Origin: Herminiimonas sp. CN
GTDB taxonomy: Bacteria > Pseudomonadota > Gammaproteobacteria > Burkholderiales > Burkholderiaceae_D
DNA: 55,060 nt
NCBI RefSeq assembly: GCF_000622895.1
Contig: NZ_AVCC01000015.1
Span: 1 to 55,060, forward strand
Direction: 5' to 3'
Part shown: positions 1 to 8,207 of the stretch, piece by piece
Layout of the letters: each line of letters begins with the position of its first letter
Numbering within the stretch: position 1 is the first letter of the stretch
Notes under the pieces: model-generated
Databases searched by the model: none
Told to the model about the DNA's origin: nothing
What the model saw: only the letters and a program-made list of their open reading frames with translations
Translations under genes and position numbers: made by a program

Positions 1-193
1 TAAAATGTGTCATTTTTAATTTTATTATTTAACAATTGGAATGTGCCGGATTTGCATGTGCCCGCTGGATCCGTGTGAAACACCCTCCATTTCAATATAC
101 TGGTGCATGTATAAATTTAATTTCATTATATATGTCCCATAAGTTCAGTATTATTTTGCATACCCTATACTTTGTGCATCCGAGATGCGGCGG

Positions 194-868
194 TTACAAT
201 TGCCCATGTTCCGCGAATGAGTGAATCTGGCGTCCGGCGACGATAAAGTGATCCAGTACCCGCACGTCCACCAGTTCCAGCGTTTGTTTGAGCGTGCGCG
301 TGAGTAGATGATCGGCGGCGCTGGGTTCAGGCGTACCGGATGGATGGTTATGGGCCAGGATGATGGCTGCTGCATTGTGCGCCAGCGCAACTTTCACCAC
401 CTCGCGCGGATAGACGCTGGCATGCGTGAGCGTGCCGCGAAACAGTTCCTCGGAAGCAATCAGGCGATTTTTGACATCCAGAAACAACACCGCGAACGAC
501 TCGTATTGCTTGTTACCCAGCAGCAGCTGCAGATAGTGACGCACTGCTTGCGGCGAACCGAGCGCGACGCCGGCCTGCAGTTCTTCAGCCAGCGCACGTC
601 TGGCCAGTTCCAGAACTGCCTGCAATTGTGCAAATTTGGCCGGCCCGAGGCCGTTGATGACGGAGAATTCGCTGATCCGGGCCGAAAATAGGCCATTCAG
701 CGAGCCGAAATGTGCAATCATTTCGCGCCCCAGATCGACTGCACTTTTGCCGGCGACGCCGATGCGCAAGAAAACCGCGAGCAATTCGGCATCCGAGAGT
801 TTTTGCGGCCCATGCTTGATCAACCGTTCGCGCGGGCGCTGATCTTCGGGCCAATCCGTAATCGCCAT
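194..868 (-). CDS. radC: RadC-family JAB/MPN protein
   Basis: The 224-residue product has an N-terminal helix-hairpin-helix region, including a G-L-G-P-A-K-F motif, followed by a C-terminal JAB1/MPN metal-binding fold. The signature HNHPSG followed by S-x2-D is seen, with an upstream glutamate in SEELFRG, so the JAMM zinc ligands are complete. The family was linked to DNA repair in the past, but its function remains unsettled. I chose the ATG at 868 because AAGGA lies just upstream on the minus strand and the protein then begins [16 protein letters not shown], the usual RadC start. An in-frame ATG at 919 would add 17 residues of low-complexity sequence. It is divergent from slpA, and no operon partner is seen on its side. 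Confidence 0.93.
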   Translation of the reverse strand: MAITDWPEDQRPRERLIKHGPQKLSDAELLAVFLRIGVAGKSAVDLGREMIAHFGSLNGLFSARISEFSVINGLGPAKFAQLQAVLELARRALAEELQAGVALGSPQAVRHYLQLLLGNKQYESFAVLFLDVKNRLIASEELFRGTLTHASVYPREVVKVALAHNAAAIILAHNHPSGTPEPSAADHLLTRTLKQTLELVDVRVLDHFIVAGRQIHSFAEHGQL

Positions 869-967
869 GTGGGGTTTCCTTGAACGGTCGGGTTTGTCTG
901 CAGATGCGTTAGCAGTCATAAAGCTGGCTTACAATACCAGCTTCTTTTCAATTACCACGAGTTTCAC

Positions 968-1423
968 ATGTCCAGCACACTTACTCCAGTCGTCACCGAC
1001 GCAGCTTACCTGACGTTGCACTATCGTTTGGCATCGATGGATGATCAGGATATTGTCACTACTTTCCAGGATAATCCTGCAACTTTGCAGTTGGGCAAGG
1101 GGCAGCTGGCACCGTTTCTCGAGTCCTGCCTGATCGGATTGCCGGAGGGCACGCATCAAACCTTTGCATTGTCGCCGGAGCAGGCGTTTGGCCCGCGCAA
1201 CCCGGATTTGATCCAGCGCGTTTCGAAAGCGGCCCTGCAGGAAAACTCCCCCGAAGATGCGCAATATGCGATCGGCGACCTGGTGGAATTTGCGGCACCC
1301 GGCGGCGGGCGTTTTGCCGGTGTTTTGCGATCGATCGATGACGACGGCGCCTTGTTCGACTTCAATCACCCGCTGGCCGGGCAGTCACTGAAATTTGAAG
1401 TCAGAATTATTGGAATCATGTGA
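968..1423 (+). CDS. slpA: FKBP-type peptidyl-prolyl cis-trans isomerase, SlpA type
   Basis: This is a short FKBP-type prolyl isomerase of 151 residues with no signal peptide, so it is probably cytosolic. It has the SlyD/SlpA layout: FKBP strands ([10 protein letters not shown]), an inserted flap domain in the middle ([16 protein letters not shown]) and a return to the FKBP fold ([17 protein letters not shown]). The histidine-rich metal-binding tail of SlyD is absent, which favours SlpA. Its stop codon TGA overlaps the start of ispH (ATGTGATGG), so the two genes are translationally coupled, as is common in proteobacteria where slpA precedes ispH. Confidence 0.92.
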   Translation: MSSTLTPVVTDAAYLTLHYRLASMDDQDIVTTFQDNPATLQLGKGQLAPFLESCLIGLPEGTHQTFALSPEQAFGPRNPDLIQRVSKAALQENSPEDAQYAIGDLVEFAAPGGGRFAGVLRSIDDDGALFDFNHPLAGQSLKFEVRIIGIM

Positions 1424-2358
1424 TGGACGAGAAGGAAATTCTGCTGGCGCAGCCACGCGGTTTTTGCGCCGGCGTCGATCGCGCCATTGAAATCGTGGAG
1501 CGGGCGCTGCTGCAGTTCGGTGCGCCGATTTATGTGCGTCATGAAATCGTGCATAACGCTTATGTGGTGGAAGATTTGCGCGGCAAGGGAGCGATTTTCA
1601 TCGAGGAGCTGGACGACGTACCGACCGGCAATATCGTGATTTTTTCCGCGCACGGCGTCTCCAGGGCGGTGCGTGAAGCGGCTACCGCACGCGGTCTGAC
1701 TGTTTTTGATGCGACCTGTCCTTTGGTAACCAAGGTACACATGGAAGTGGCAAAAATGCGGCGCGAAGGGCGTGAAATTATCATGATCGGTCATCATGGA
1801 CATCCCGAAGTGGAGGGCACGATGGGGCAAACCGAGCAGGGGATGCATCTGGTGGAAACCGTAGCCGATGTTGCCGCCCTTACTGTGCAAAGGCCGGACA
1901 TGCTGGCCTATGTTTCGCAAACCACGCTTTCCGTGGATGATACGGCCGATATTATTGCCGCATTGCGCAACCGTTTTCCGCTTATCGTAGAGCCGAAGAG
2001 GGGCGATATTTGCTATGCCACCACCAACCGCCAGGAGGCGGTCAAATTCATGGCGCCGCAGGTTGATGTGGTGATTGTCGTCGGTAGTCCGAACAGTTCC
2101 AACTCGAATCGCCTGCGTGAAGTCGCCGAAAAGAAAGGCACCGTAGCGCACATGGTGGACAACGCTTCGCAAATCGACCCCGGCTGGCTGGCTGGCAAGA
2201 GACGGATCGGAGTAACTGCGGGCGCATCCGCTCCCGAAGTATTAGTACAGGCTGTAATCGACCGACTGACAGCGCTGGGAGCAAAGAACGTGAAGCATCT
2301 GGATGGCGTTAAAGAGCATGTTACCTTCCCGATGCCAAAAGGCCTGGGCAATCCGTGA
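1423..2358 (+). CDS. ispH: 4-hydroxy-3-methylbut-2-enyl diphosphate reductase
   Basis: This is the last enzyme of the MEP isoprenoid pathway. It converts HMBPP to IPP and DMAPP with an iron-sulfur cluster. The 311-residue length is typical. The three cluster cysteines are visible in [22 protein letters not shown] and [11 protein letters not shown], and the substrate-binding segment [11 protein letters not shown] is intact, as is the EEYGD-equivalent region. ATG at 1423 is chosen. A GTG at 1420 in the same frame is equally possible, because the slpA stop codon overlaps both. The C-terminal [13 protein letters not shown] is characteristic of the family. Confidence 0.97.
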   Translation: MDEKEILLAQPRGFCAGVDRAIEIVERALLQFGAPIYVRHEIVHNAYVVEDLRGKGAIFIEELDDVPTGNIVIFSAHGVSRAVREAATARGLTVFDATCPLVTKVHMEVAKMRREGREIIMIGHHGHPEVEGTMGQTEQGMHLVETVADVAALTVQRPDMLAYVSQTTLSVDDTADIIAALRNRFPLIVEPKRGDICYATTNRQEAVKFMAPQVDVVIVVGSPNSSNSNRLREVAEKKGTVAHMVDNASQIDPGWLAGKRRIGVTAGASAPEVLVQAVIDRLTALGAKNVKHLDGVKEHVTFPMPKGLGNP

Positions 2359-2669
2359 TCGGCAATGCCGTTGATTAAGTTTTGCGGAACTATGTTCAGG
2401 ATAAGCTTGAATTTTCCATATATTGTTTATTGAATTTCTTATTATCATATCTACCGCACGAGAGCGGCTGTTTTTATCCGCACATCGTAATTGCAGTGTA
2501 ATGTGCGGGTAGTGGAGTAGCATCAACGTAGTGCAAAATCTGCGCTGAAGTGGCCTGCTTTATTATCCAGGTTCTGTAAATCGCGCCCTACTAATTTGGA
2601 TGCTCCCCAAAAGAGGGTGTTCAGATATTAAAAAAGCGTTTAGACCAAACGCAAGACAAGGAGACATAT
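2359..2669. other. AT-rich region upstream of the liv leader
   Basis: No gene is supported here. The stretch is AT-rich around 2400-2450 and holds plausible promoter-like sequence, but no convincing -35/-10 pair can be fixed by eye. A perfect hairpin, GCGTTT-agacc-AAACGC, lies at 2636-2652, directly upstream of the leader peptide ribosome-binding site. No substrate-binding protein gene (livJ/livK) is found, although these often precede livH. Confidence 0.5.
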
Positions 2670-2726
2670 ATGTACATTGGACACATCCTCAATGCCCCGG
2701 CAGTAGTGAAAAGGTTGATTGGATAA
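2670..2726 (+). CDS. Putative liv operon leader peptide (18 aa)
   Basis: This short frame reads MYIGHILNAPAVVKRLIG. It is preceded by a near-consensus AAGGAG (2658-2663) six bases before the ATG, a better ribosome-binding site than that of livH. Seven of its 18 residues are branched-chain (Ile2-type codons ATT, ATC, ATT; Leu CTC, TTG; Val GTA, GTG). Its stop TAA at 2724-2726 lies 17 bases before a strong terminator hairpin (2744-2781), and livH starts about 100 bases further on. This is the textbook geometry of an amino-acid-sensing attenuator, here in front of the transporter for the same amino acids. No known leader family was recognised. The coding role is inferred from position, ribosome-binding site and composition. 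Confidence 0.6.
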   Translation: MYIGHILNAPAVVKRLIG

Positions 2727-2743
2727 GCGGCAAAAAGCCTATT

Positions 2744-2781
2744 ACGGCACCCAAGAGGTTTACTCCCGGGTGCCGTTTTTA
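2744..2781 (+). terminator. Intrinsic terminator / putative attenuator before livH
   Basis: A perfect 9-bp stem ACGGCACCC / GGGTGCCGT closes a 15-base loop and is followed by a five-T run (2776-2780). It lies between the leader peptide stop and livH. Since no other gene upstream on this strand needs termination here, it probably regulates read-through into livHMGF. A possible competing pairing exists between GGGTG at about 2611-2615 and the CACCC of the stem, but this is weak. Confidence 0.8.
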
Positions 2782-2879
2782 TTATTAGGAACGGTTTTTG
2801 CTGCAGTCGCACATAATGCTGCGATCGCCAGTAAACCGCAGAACAACTCAATTACGGTTTTCTAGGGGAGCTTGAATTT

Positions 2880-3809
2880 ATGGATATTCTTATCCAACAA
2901 ATCATTAACGGACTGGTACTCGGCAGCATGTATGCCCTGATCGCTCTTGGCTACACCATGGTGTATGGCGTTCTCAGTCTGATCAATTTCGCCCATGGCG
3001 AAGTATTGATGATTGGTGCAATGGTCGGCCTGACTGTTCTCAAGATGATTCAAACTGCAGCACCAGACATGCCGGGCATCTTCAAGCTGGTGATCGCAAT
3101 TGCGGCCGCAATACCGGTGTGCGTGATTGTCAACGTATTGATTGAGCGCGTTGCTTATCGGCGCCTGCGCAATGCGCCGCGCCTGGCGCCACTGATTACC
3201 GCTATCGGTATCGGCATTCTGTTGCAGACTTTTGCCATGATGATATGGGGCCGCAGTCCGCTGCCTTTTCCGCAGGTGATGCCGAGCGAGCCGATTCATA
3301 TCGGCGGTGCGCTGATCTCCCAAACCCAGGTCATGTTGCTGGCCTTGGCTGCTGTGGCAATGGTGGGTTTGGTCTTCTTGGTTGAAAAAACCAAGATGGG
3401 GCGTGCCATGCGCGCCACTTCGGAGAACCCGCGGGTGGCCGGCTTGATGGGTGTTGATGCCAATAAGGTCATTGTGGCCACATTCGCCATCGGTGCTGCG
3501 CTGGCGGCAGTAGCGGGTGTGATGTGGGGTGCCAATTACTCTTCGGCACAATTCGCGATGGGCTTCTTGCCGGGCTTGAAGGCATTTTCCGCAGCGGTGC
3601 TGGGCGGCATCGGCAATATCTACGGTGCGATGCTGGGCGGGATTCTGCTGGGCGTGATTGAAAGCCTGGGTGCCGGTTATATCGGCGATCTGACGGGCGG
3701 CTTCCTGGGCAGCCACTATCAGGATATTTTTGCTTTCATCGTGCTGATTATAGTATTGACATTGCGTCCGTCCGGGATCATGGGCGAACGCGTGGCTGAT
3801 CGCGCTTAA
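2880..3809 (+). CDS. livH: Branched-chain amino acid ABC transporter permease LivH
   Basis: This is an inner-membrane permease of the HAAT transporter family, 309 residues and almost wholly hydrophobic. It starts MDILIQQIINGLVLGSMYAL, the canonical LivH opening, and contains NFAHGE and the conserved ABC-contact loop around ENPRVAGLMGVD (EAA-like). The C-terminal GGILLGVIESLGAGYI pattern is typical. Its ribosome-binding site AGGGGAG (2863-2869) is about ten bases upstream. It is the first gene of livHMGF, and transcription probably depends on read-through of the attenuator just upstream. Confidence 0.95.
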   Translation: MDILIQQIINGLVLGSMYALIALGYTMVYGVLSLINFAHGEVLMIGAMVGLTVLKMIQTAAPDMPGIFKLVIAIAAAIPVCVIVNVLIERVAYRRLRNAPRLAPLITAIGIGILLQTFAMMIWGRSPLPFPQVMPSEPIHIGGALISQTQVMLLALAAVAMVGLVFLVEKTKMGRAMRATSENPRVAGLMGVDANKVIVATFAIGAALAAVAGVMWGANYSSAQFAMGFLPGLKAFSAAVLGGIGNIYGAMLGGILLGVIESLGAGYIGDLTGGFLGSHYQDIFAFIVLIIVLTLRPSGIMGERVADRA

Positions 3810-3820
3810 AGGGGAACTTC

Positions 3821-5035
3821 ATGGCACTTAACTTCGACCTCAAGAAGAATCCGACCAAGGCTTACATCAGCTTTGCCATCCTGGCTGTTGTTGCGATCGC
3901 ATTTCCTTTTTTTGCCGCCAACTATGGTAATTCCTGGGTGCGCATCATTGATTTTGCGCTGCTCTACATCATGCTCGCGCTGGGCCTGAACATTGTGGTC
4001 GGCTTTGCCGGCTTGCTGGATCTGGGTTATATCGCTTTTTACGCGGTTGGCGCTTATACCACCGCCTTGCTGGCTTCGCCCCAGTTTGCGGTAGTGCTGG
4101 AATCGTTTGTGAACCAGTACCCGTCGGTCGGCAATTTTCTGATGACGGTATTCGGTCCTGAAATCGCGCAAAACGGCATCCATCTTTCGGTCTGGATGAT
4201 TGTCCCGATTGCCGCAGCAGTGGCGGCATTTTTCGGCGCCTTGCTGGGTGCTCCCACGCTCAAGCTGCGCGGCGATTATCTGGCGATTGTGACCCTTGGC
4301 TTCGGCGAGATTATTCGTATTTTCCTCAATAACCTGAATGGACCGGTGAATATCACCAACGGGCCACAAGGCATCAACATGATTGAGCCGATCCGGATTT
4401 TCGGCGTTTCTCTGGCCGGTGAGGCTGGTTCGGTGGCAACGGTAAAAATCGGCAGTTTTTCTATGCCTTCGGTAAATGCCTACTATTTTCTGTTTCTGGC
4501 CTTGTGCATCATCATCGTCCTGATTACTTCCCGCCTGCAACACTCACGTCTTGGCCGTGCCTGGGTTGCCATTCGCGAAGATGAGATCGCTGCCAAAGCC
4601 ATGGGCATTAATACCCGCAACATCAAGCTGCTGGCGTTCTCGATGGGTGCGTCTTTTGGCGGCATCTCGGGTTCGATGTTTGCGGCTTTTCAGGGCTTCG
4701 TTTCTCCGGAATCTTTTACCTTGATGGAGTCCATCATCATTTTGGCAATGGTGGTGCTGGGTGGCATGGGGCATATTCCGGGCGTGATACTGGGCAGCAT
4801 CATTCTTGCAGCCTTGCCGGAAGTGTTGCGCCATGTGGTTGAGCCGGTTCAGAAGCTGCTGTTCGGCCATGTGATCATAGATGCTGAAATTCTGCGCCAA
4901 TTGCTGTATGGCCTGGCCATGGTTCTGATCATGCTTAACCGTCCTGCCGGATTGTGGCCAGCGCCAAAGCACGAGGACAGGCCTGATGCGGATATCGATA
5001 AGCCAGGGCGTGCAACCGGCGTAGTTGCTGCATAA
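3821..5035 (+). CDS. livM: Branched-chain amino acid ABC transporter permease LivM
   Basis: This is the second permease, 404 residues, with an N-terminal extension and about nine or ten hydrophobic segments. LNIVVGFAGLLDLGYIAF and RGDYLAIVTLGFGEI are LivM signatures, and GRAWVAIREDEIAAKAMGI is the ATPase-contact loop. It follows livH by 11 bases with AGGGGAAC as its ribosome-binding site. The C-terminal tail after LWPAPKHEDRP is short and hydrophilic. It pairs with LivH to form the membrane channel energised by LivG and LivF. Confidence 0.95.
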   Translation: MALNFDLKKNPTKAYISFAILAVVAIAFPFFAANYGNSWVRIIDFALLYIMLALGLNIVVGFAGLLDLGYIAFYAVGAYTTALLASPQFAVVLESFVNQYPSVGNFLMTVFGPEIAQNGIHLSVWMIVPIAAAVAAFFGALLGAPTLKLRGDYLAIVTLGFGEIIRIFLNNLNGPVNITNGPQGINMIEPIRIFGVSLAGEAGSVATVKIGSFSMPSVNAYYFLFLALCIIIVLITSRLQHSRLGRAWVAIREDEIAAKAMGINTRNIKLLAFSMGASFGGISGSMFAAFQGFVSPESFTLMESIIILAMVVLGGMGHIPGVILGSIILAALPEVLRHVVEPVQKLLFGHVIIDAEILRQLLYGLAMVLIMLNRPAGLWPAPKHEDRPDADIDKPGRATGVVAA

Positions 5036-5046
5036 GGAGAACACTG

Positions 5047-5817
5047 ATGAGCGAACAAATAATTTTAAAAATTGCCGGTGTTAACAAGCGTTTTGGCGGC
5101 TTGCAAGCCCTGTCGAATGTCAATATCAAGATTGCCAAGGGGCAGATCTATGGTTTGATTGGCCCTAACGGTGCCGGCAAGACCACTTTCTTCAACGTCA
5201 TCACCGGCTTGTATCAGCCCGATACCGGCTCGTTTGAACTGGCTGGCAAGCCTTACTCCCCTTCTGCGCCGCATGAGGTAGCCAAGGCGGGAATTGCGCG
5301 CACGTTCCAGAATATCCGGCTCTTCAGCGAAATGACTGCACTCGAAAATGTCATGGTGGGGCGCCATGTACGTACCCATCAGGGTGTGCTGGGCGCGGTT
5401 TTGCGCCATAAGGCAGCGCGCAGGGAAGAGCAGGAAATCCGCGCCCGGGCCATGGAGTTGCTGGAGTTCGTCGGCATTGCGAAGTTTGCAGACCGTACTT
5501 CGCGTCATCTTTCTTATGGCGACCAGCGCCGCCTGGAAATTGCGCGTGCACTAGCTACTGATCCGCAATTGCTTGCTCTGGATGAACCGGCTGCCGGCAT
5601 GAATGCAACCGAGAAGCTGGGTTTGCGTGAATTGCTGGTGAAAATCAAGGCCGAAGGCAAGACTATTCTGCTTATCGAGCACGATGTCAAACTGATGATG
5701 GGACTTTGTGATCGACTCACTGTGCTGGATTACGGCAAACCAATCGCAGAAGGACTTCCTGCGGAAATCCAGAAGAATCCAGCCGTTATCGAGGCGTATT
5801 TGGGAGGTGGCCATTAA
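5047..5817 (+). CDS. livG: Branched-chain amino acid ABC transporter ATP-binding protein LivG
   Basis: This 256-residue cytoplasmic ATPase has Walker A GPNGAGKTT, a signature motif LSYGDQRRLEIARAL (a LivG-type variant of LSGGQ), Walker B LLALDEPAAGMN and the H-loop LLIEHDVKLMM. The GIARTFQNIRLF segment is the LivG Q-loop region. It starts 11 bases after livM with AAGGAGAA as ribosome-binding site. Its TAA overlaps the ATG of livF by one base, indicating coupled synthesis of the two ATPases. Confidence 0.96.
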   Translation: MSEQIILKIAGVNKRFGGLQALSNVNIKIAKGQIYGLIGPNGAGKTTFFNVITGLYQPDTGSFELAGKPYSPSAPHEVAKAGIARTFQNIRLFSEMTALENVMVGRHVRTHQGVLGAVLRHKAARREEQEIRARAMELLEFVGIAKFADRTSRHLSYGDQRRLEIARALATDPQLLALDEPAAGMNATEKLGLRELLVKIKAEGKTILLIEHDVKLMMGLCDRLTVLDYGKPIAEGLPAEIQKNPAVIEAYLGGGH

Positions 5818-6542
5818 TGGTTGCAAATGTACTTAAAATCATCAATCTGAAAGTTGCCTACGGCGGCATTCAAGCTGTCAAGGGCATCGACCTTGAGGTC
5901 AATAAAGGCGAATTGATCACTCTGATCGGAGCCAATGGCGCCGGCAAGACCACCACCCTCAAGGCGATTACCGGCACCTTGCCCGCCTGCAAGGTGGAGG
6001 GTGACATGCATTACATGGGCGCCTCGATCAAGGGGAAGGAGTCGTTCAAGCTGGTCAGGAATAACTTGGCCATGGTACCGGAGGGCAGGGGCGTTTTTAC
6101 CCGCATGAGCATCAAGGAAAACTTGATGATGGGAGCCTTTACCCGCAACGACAAGGCCGGTATCGAGGCCGATATCGACAAATGGTTTGGCGTATTTCCC
6201 CGCTTGAAAGAACGCGCATCGCAGATGGCAGGAACCCTGTCGGGCGGCGAGCAGCAAATGCTCGCGATGGCGCGCGCCTTGATGTCTCATCCCAATTTGT
6301 TGCTGCTCGATGAGCCGTCGATGGGGCTGTCACCGATCATGGTCGAGAAGATCTTTGAGGTGATCCGCAACGTATCGGCCCAGGGCATCACCATCCTGCT
6401 GGTGGAGCAAAATGCGAAGCTTGCCCTGCAGGCCGCGCATCGCGGTTATGTGATGGATTCCGGCTACATCACCATGAGCGGGGATGCAAAAGACATGCTG
6501 AACGACCCGAAAGTCAAGGAGGCTTATCTGGGCGAGGGATGA
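5817..6542 (+). CDS. livF: Branched-chain amino acid ABC transporter ATP-binding protein LivF
   Basis: This is the second ATPase of the transporter, 241 residues. Walker A GANGAGKTT, Q-loop segment AMVPEGRGVFTRM (a LivF hallmark), signature LSGGEQQMLAMARAL, Walker B LLLLDEPSMGLSP and the switch histidine-region LLVEQNAKLAL are all present. It is the last gene of livHMGF, closed by a strong terminator 30 bases downstream. The conserved ends of these HAAT transporters vary in substrate, so amides or urea are possible alternatives to Leu/Ile/Val. Confidence 0.96.
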   Translation: MVANVLKIINLKVAYGGIQAVKGIDLEVNKGELITLIGANGAGKTTTLKAITGTLPACKVEGDMHYMGASIKGKESFKLVRNNLAMVPEGRGVFTRMSIKENLMMGAFTRNDKAGIEADIDKWFGVFPRLKERASQMAGTLSGGEQQMLAMARALMSHPNLLLLDEPSMGLSPIMVEKIFEVIRNVSAQGITILLVEQNAKLALQAAHRGYVMDSGYITMSGDAKDMLNDPKVKEAYLGEG

Positions 6543-6573
6543 TAGATGGTCGGTAATTCGCACCGGCCAATCA

Positions 6574-6609
6574 AAATGCCTTGCAAATAATTCTTGCAAG
6601 GCATTTTTT
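6574..6609 (+). terminator. Intrinsic terminator after livF
   Basis: A perfect 13-bp stem, AAATGCCTTGCAA / TTGCAAGGCATTT, with a 7-base loop is followed by a T run. It ends the livHMGF transcript and, because of the A run on the other side, may also serve the convergent ykvA-like gene. Confidence 0.9.
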
Positions 6610-6634
6610 ATTGACGACTCAGGGCGACATGAGC

Positions 6635-6928
6635 TTACTTTGCTTTTCCTGGACGGTATTTACAGCTGTTTTCAGCGGCTTGTCGGATATCCGCCGGCAC
6701 TTTCCTGAGTAGCAATGGTATTCCGAAGGCAAGTAGCGTTGCATCATCTAACCAGCCCAATACCGGGATCAGATCGGGGATGACATCGAGCGGGCTGATA
6801 ACGTATAACGCCAGCAAAATTGCGCCAATCTTGATGGTTGCCGGGGTTTCAGGCTGACGTAATGCATACCATAACAGCGCCGCATCGCGACCGCCTGCGT
6901 TTAGTAAAAAACGAATGCGGGATAGCAT
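6635..6928 (-). CDS. YkvA-family (DUF1232) small membrane protein
   Basis: The 97-residue protein contains the DUF1232 core: LLALYVISPLDVIPDLIPVLGWLDDATLLA, split here as ISPLDVIPDLIP followed by GWLDD, a signature of the YkvA family. One or two hydrophobic segments suggest an inner-membrane location. The family has no established function. The start at 6928 is preferred because AGGAG precedes it by six bases. A start at 6973 would add 15 residues without a good ribosome-binding site. Confidence 0.85.
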   Translation of the reverse strand: MLSRIRFLLNAGGRDAALLWYALRQPETPATIKIGAILLALYVISPLDVIPDLIPVLGWLDDATLLAFGIPLLLRKVPADIRQAAENSCKYRPGKAK

Positions 6929-7090
6929 CTGGATCTCCTGAACATCATTTCCGAACAAACTGTCCGAACGCAATGCTTCGGCAGTGGCAGATCGCTAGAG
7001 TAGCGACTTTTGTGCTATTGCGTATTCTACGAGAACACAGTCTGGTTTGGCGATGGCGATGGCGATGGTGCTTAGGTATTGCCCATGCAT

Positions 7091-7119
7091 AAAAAATGCC
7101 CCGTAACTACGGGGCATTT
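7091..7119 (-). terminator. Terminator of the phasin gene
   Basis: AAATGCCCCGT-aact-ACGGGGCATTT is a perfect stem with a tetraloop, followed on the minus strand by a T run (A run at 7091-7096). It lies 50 bases after the phasin stop codon. A (GATGGC)-type short repeat lies just beyond, at about 7053-7070. Confidence 0.88.
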
Positions 7120-7169
7120 GGCAAGTGTGACTGGCACCAATCCGACTGGCGGTTGCCTGACTTGTGTAA

Positions 7170-7733
7170 TTATTTCTTTGCGGCCCCGCTTGCCTTGCTG
7201 GTTGCCTCGGAAAATTTGCTCGCAGCGGTGTTGATGTTGGATTCCAGTGTTTCAACCGCTTGCTTCGTGGTTTTGGTCAGTTGCTCGTAACCGGCACTGG
7301 CGTTACCGATTGCTGTCTTAATCATGGCAACTACATTTTCAGAACCTGCAGGTGCGTTCTTTGTGACTTCCTCAATCAAGGACAGCACCTTGCGATTGGT
7401 TTCAGCAATTTGTGTTTCTGCAGTTTTGGTAAATTCAGCTTGCGCGGCTGATGCGATGCTTGCCAAATGGCGACCATATGCCAAAGCCTTTTCTGCAGTC
7501 GGCTTGGTTTGCGCGGTTGTCAAGGAGAAAAATTCCTGTGGATCTTTTGCGGATAGCAGTTGTTTTGCAGCAACGGTAGATTCTTCCAGCGATGCCTTGG
7601 CTGCATTCATGTTCAAATCAACAACTTTCTCAACACTTTCAAATGCTTTATTTGTCAGGGCCGTGATCATGGCGATTTGCGCTTCAAAGTTTGCTTTGGT
7701 GGCGCTGGAAAACTGTTCTGGGATTGTAAACAT
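7170..7733 (-). CDS. phaP: Phasin family protein
   Basis: This 187-residue protein is a polyhydroxyalkanoate granule-coat protein (phasin_2 type). It is helical and cysteine-free: it begins MFTIPEQFSSATKANFEAQ, has the conserved LNMNAAKASLEESTVAAKQL and FSLTTAQTKPTAEKALAYGR-like core, and ends with an Ala/Lys-rich tail (ATSKASGAAKK) typical of Burkholderiales phasins. AAGGAGG precedes the ATG. A long palindrome at 7831-7859 upstream is a candidate binding site for the PHA-sensing repressor PhaR. Synthesis of storage polymer by this organism is inferred from this gene alone. Confidence 0.93.
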   Translation of the reverse strand: MFTIPEQFSSATKANFEAQIAMITALTNKAFESVEKVVDLNMNAAKASLEESTVAAKQLLSAKDPQEFFSLTTAQTKPTAEKALAYGRHLASIASAAQAEFTKTAETQIAETNRKVLSLIEEVTKNAPAGSENVVAMIKTAIGNASAGYEQLTKTTKQAVETLESNINTAASKFSEATSKASGAAKK

Positions 7734-7830
7734 GGAAACCTCCTTGGGTTATACAGTATTGCTTAGCAGTACGGGATGAATTGTGCGTTGCAACAAATGC
7801 TATTGTAGGGGTTTACTAATATTAGTCAAG

Positions 7831-7859
7831 AATTTATTTGTGCATTGCACAAATAAATT
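7831..7859. promoter_or_regulatory. 29-bp perfect palindrome upstream of phaP (PhaR-type operator candidate)
   Basis: Two 14-base arms, AATTTATTTGTGCA and its exact complement, flank a single central T. The core TTGTGCATTGCACAA resembles the TGC/GCA dyads reported for PhaR regulators of phasin genes. The site lies 98 bases upstream of the phasin start codon, close to an AT-rich stretch. Assignment to PhaR is inference. Confidence 0.6.
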
Positions 7860-8071
7860 TCAAGCAGGGCATTCGTCATTTGGATTTGTGCTTTTTGCCG
7901 AAAAAAAACAGCAATGTTGACGATCTCGCAGAAATTTATCGAACATACATGTTCATTGGAAACTTCAGCCGTCTGAATCATTTTGGCGCACCACTTCATG
8001 GTGCGAGGTGGCGCCGTTCGTGAAGACAGTATTTGGACTTTTAAGTGGAAACTCTGCCGGGTAGGGTAACG

Positions 8072-8106
8072 GTGGGGTACAAAGTGGGGTACAAAGCGGG
8101 TACAAG
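8072..8106. repeat. Tandem 12-bp repeats outside the element's left end
   Basis: Two exact copies of GTGGGGTACAAA (8072-8083 and 8084-8095) are followed by a partial third copy GCGGGTACAAG. The complementary strand contains TGTACCC, the core also found in the arm-type repeats inside the element (GGTGTACCCATT), but the full unit and the orientation differ. Their distance from the displaced tRNA end (about 65 bp) is similar to that of the element's own right-end repeats (about 56 bp). They look like the arm sites of a different, earlier element. Confidence 0.6.
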
Positions 8107-8111
8107 CTTAC

Positions 8112-8150
8112 AAATGAAAATGCCTGTAAGTGACTGTTATCACTACAGGC
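8112..8150 (-). terminator. Orphan tRNA-Pro terminator at the left junction
   Basis: The stem GCCTGTA / TACAGGC at 8122-8150, with an inner TGA/TCA pairing, is followed on the minus strand by ATTTTCATTT. It lies directly downstream of the displaced tRNA-Pro 3' fragment, so it was probably the terminator of this tRNA before the present element was inserted. It now has no complete gene in front of it. Confidence 0.65.
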
Positions 8151-8158
8151 CTTGTATT

Positions 8159-8207
8159 TATTGGTCGGGACGGAGTGATTCGAACACTCTACCCCTTGCA
8201 CCCCATG
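8159..8207. repeat. Left attachment-site repeat (displaced tRNA-Pro 3' fragment)
   Basis: This 49-bp sequence is identical to 19959-20007 except at 8190 (t instead of g). The change falls in the variable loop (position 48) of the tRNA, where C is normally conserved, so this displaced copy has probably drifted after losing function. The identity ends at the anticodon loop, which marks the strand-exchange region. Confidence 0.9.

Noticed and set aside
2600-2788. 62-codon frame across the liv leader region
   Set aside because: It runs through the terminator hairpin, lacks a ribosome-binding site and has no family features. The 18-codon frame in another register has a strong site.
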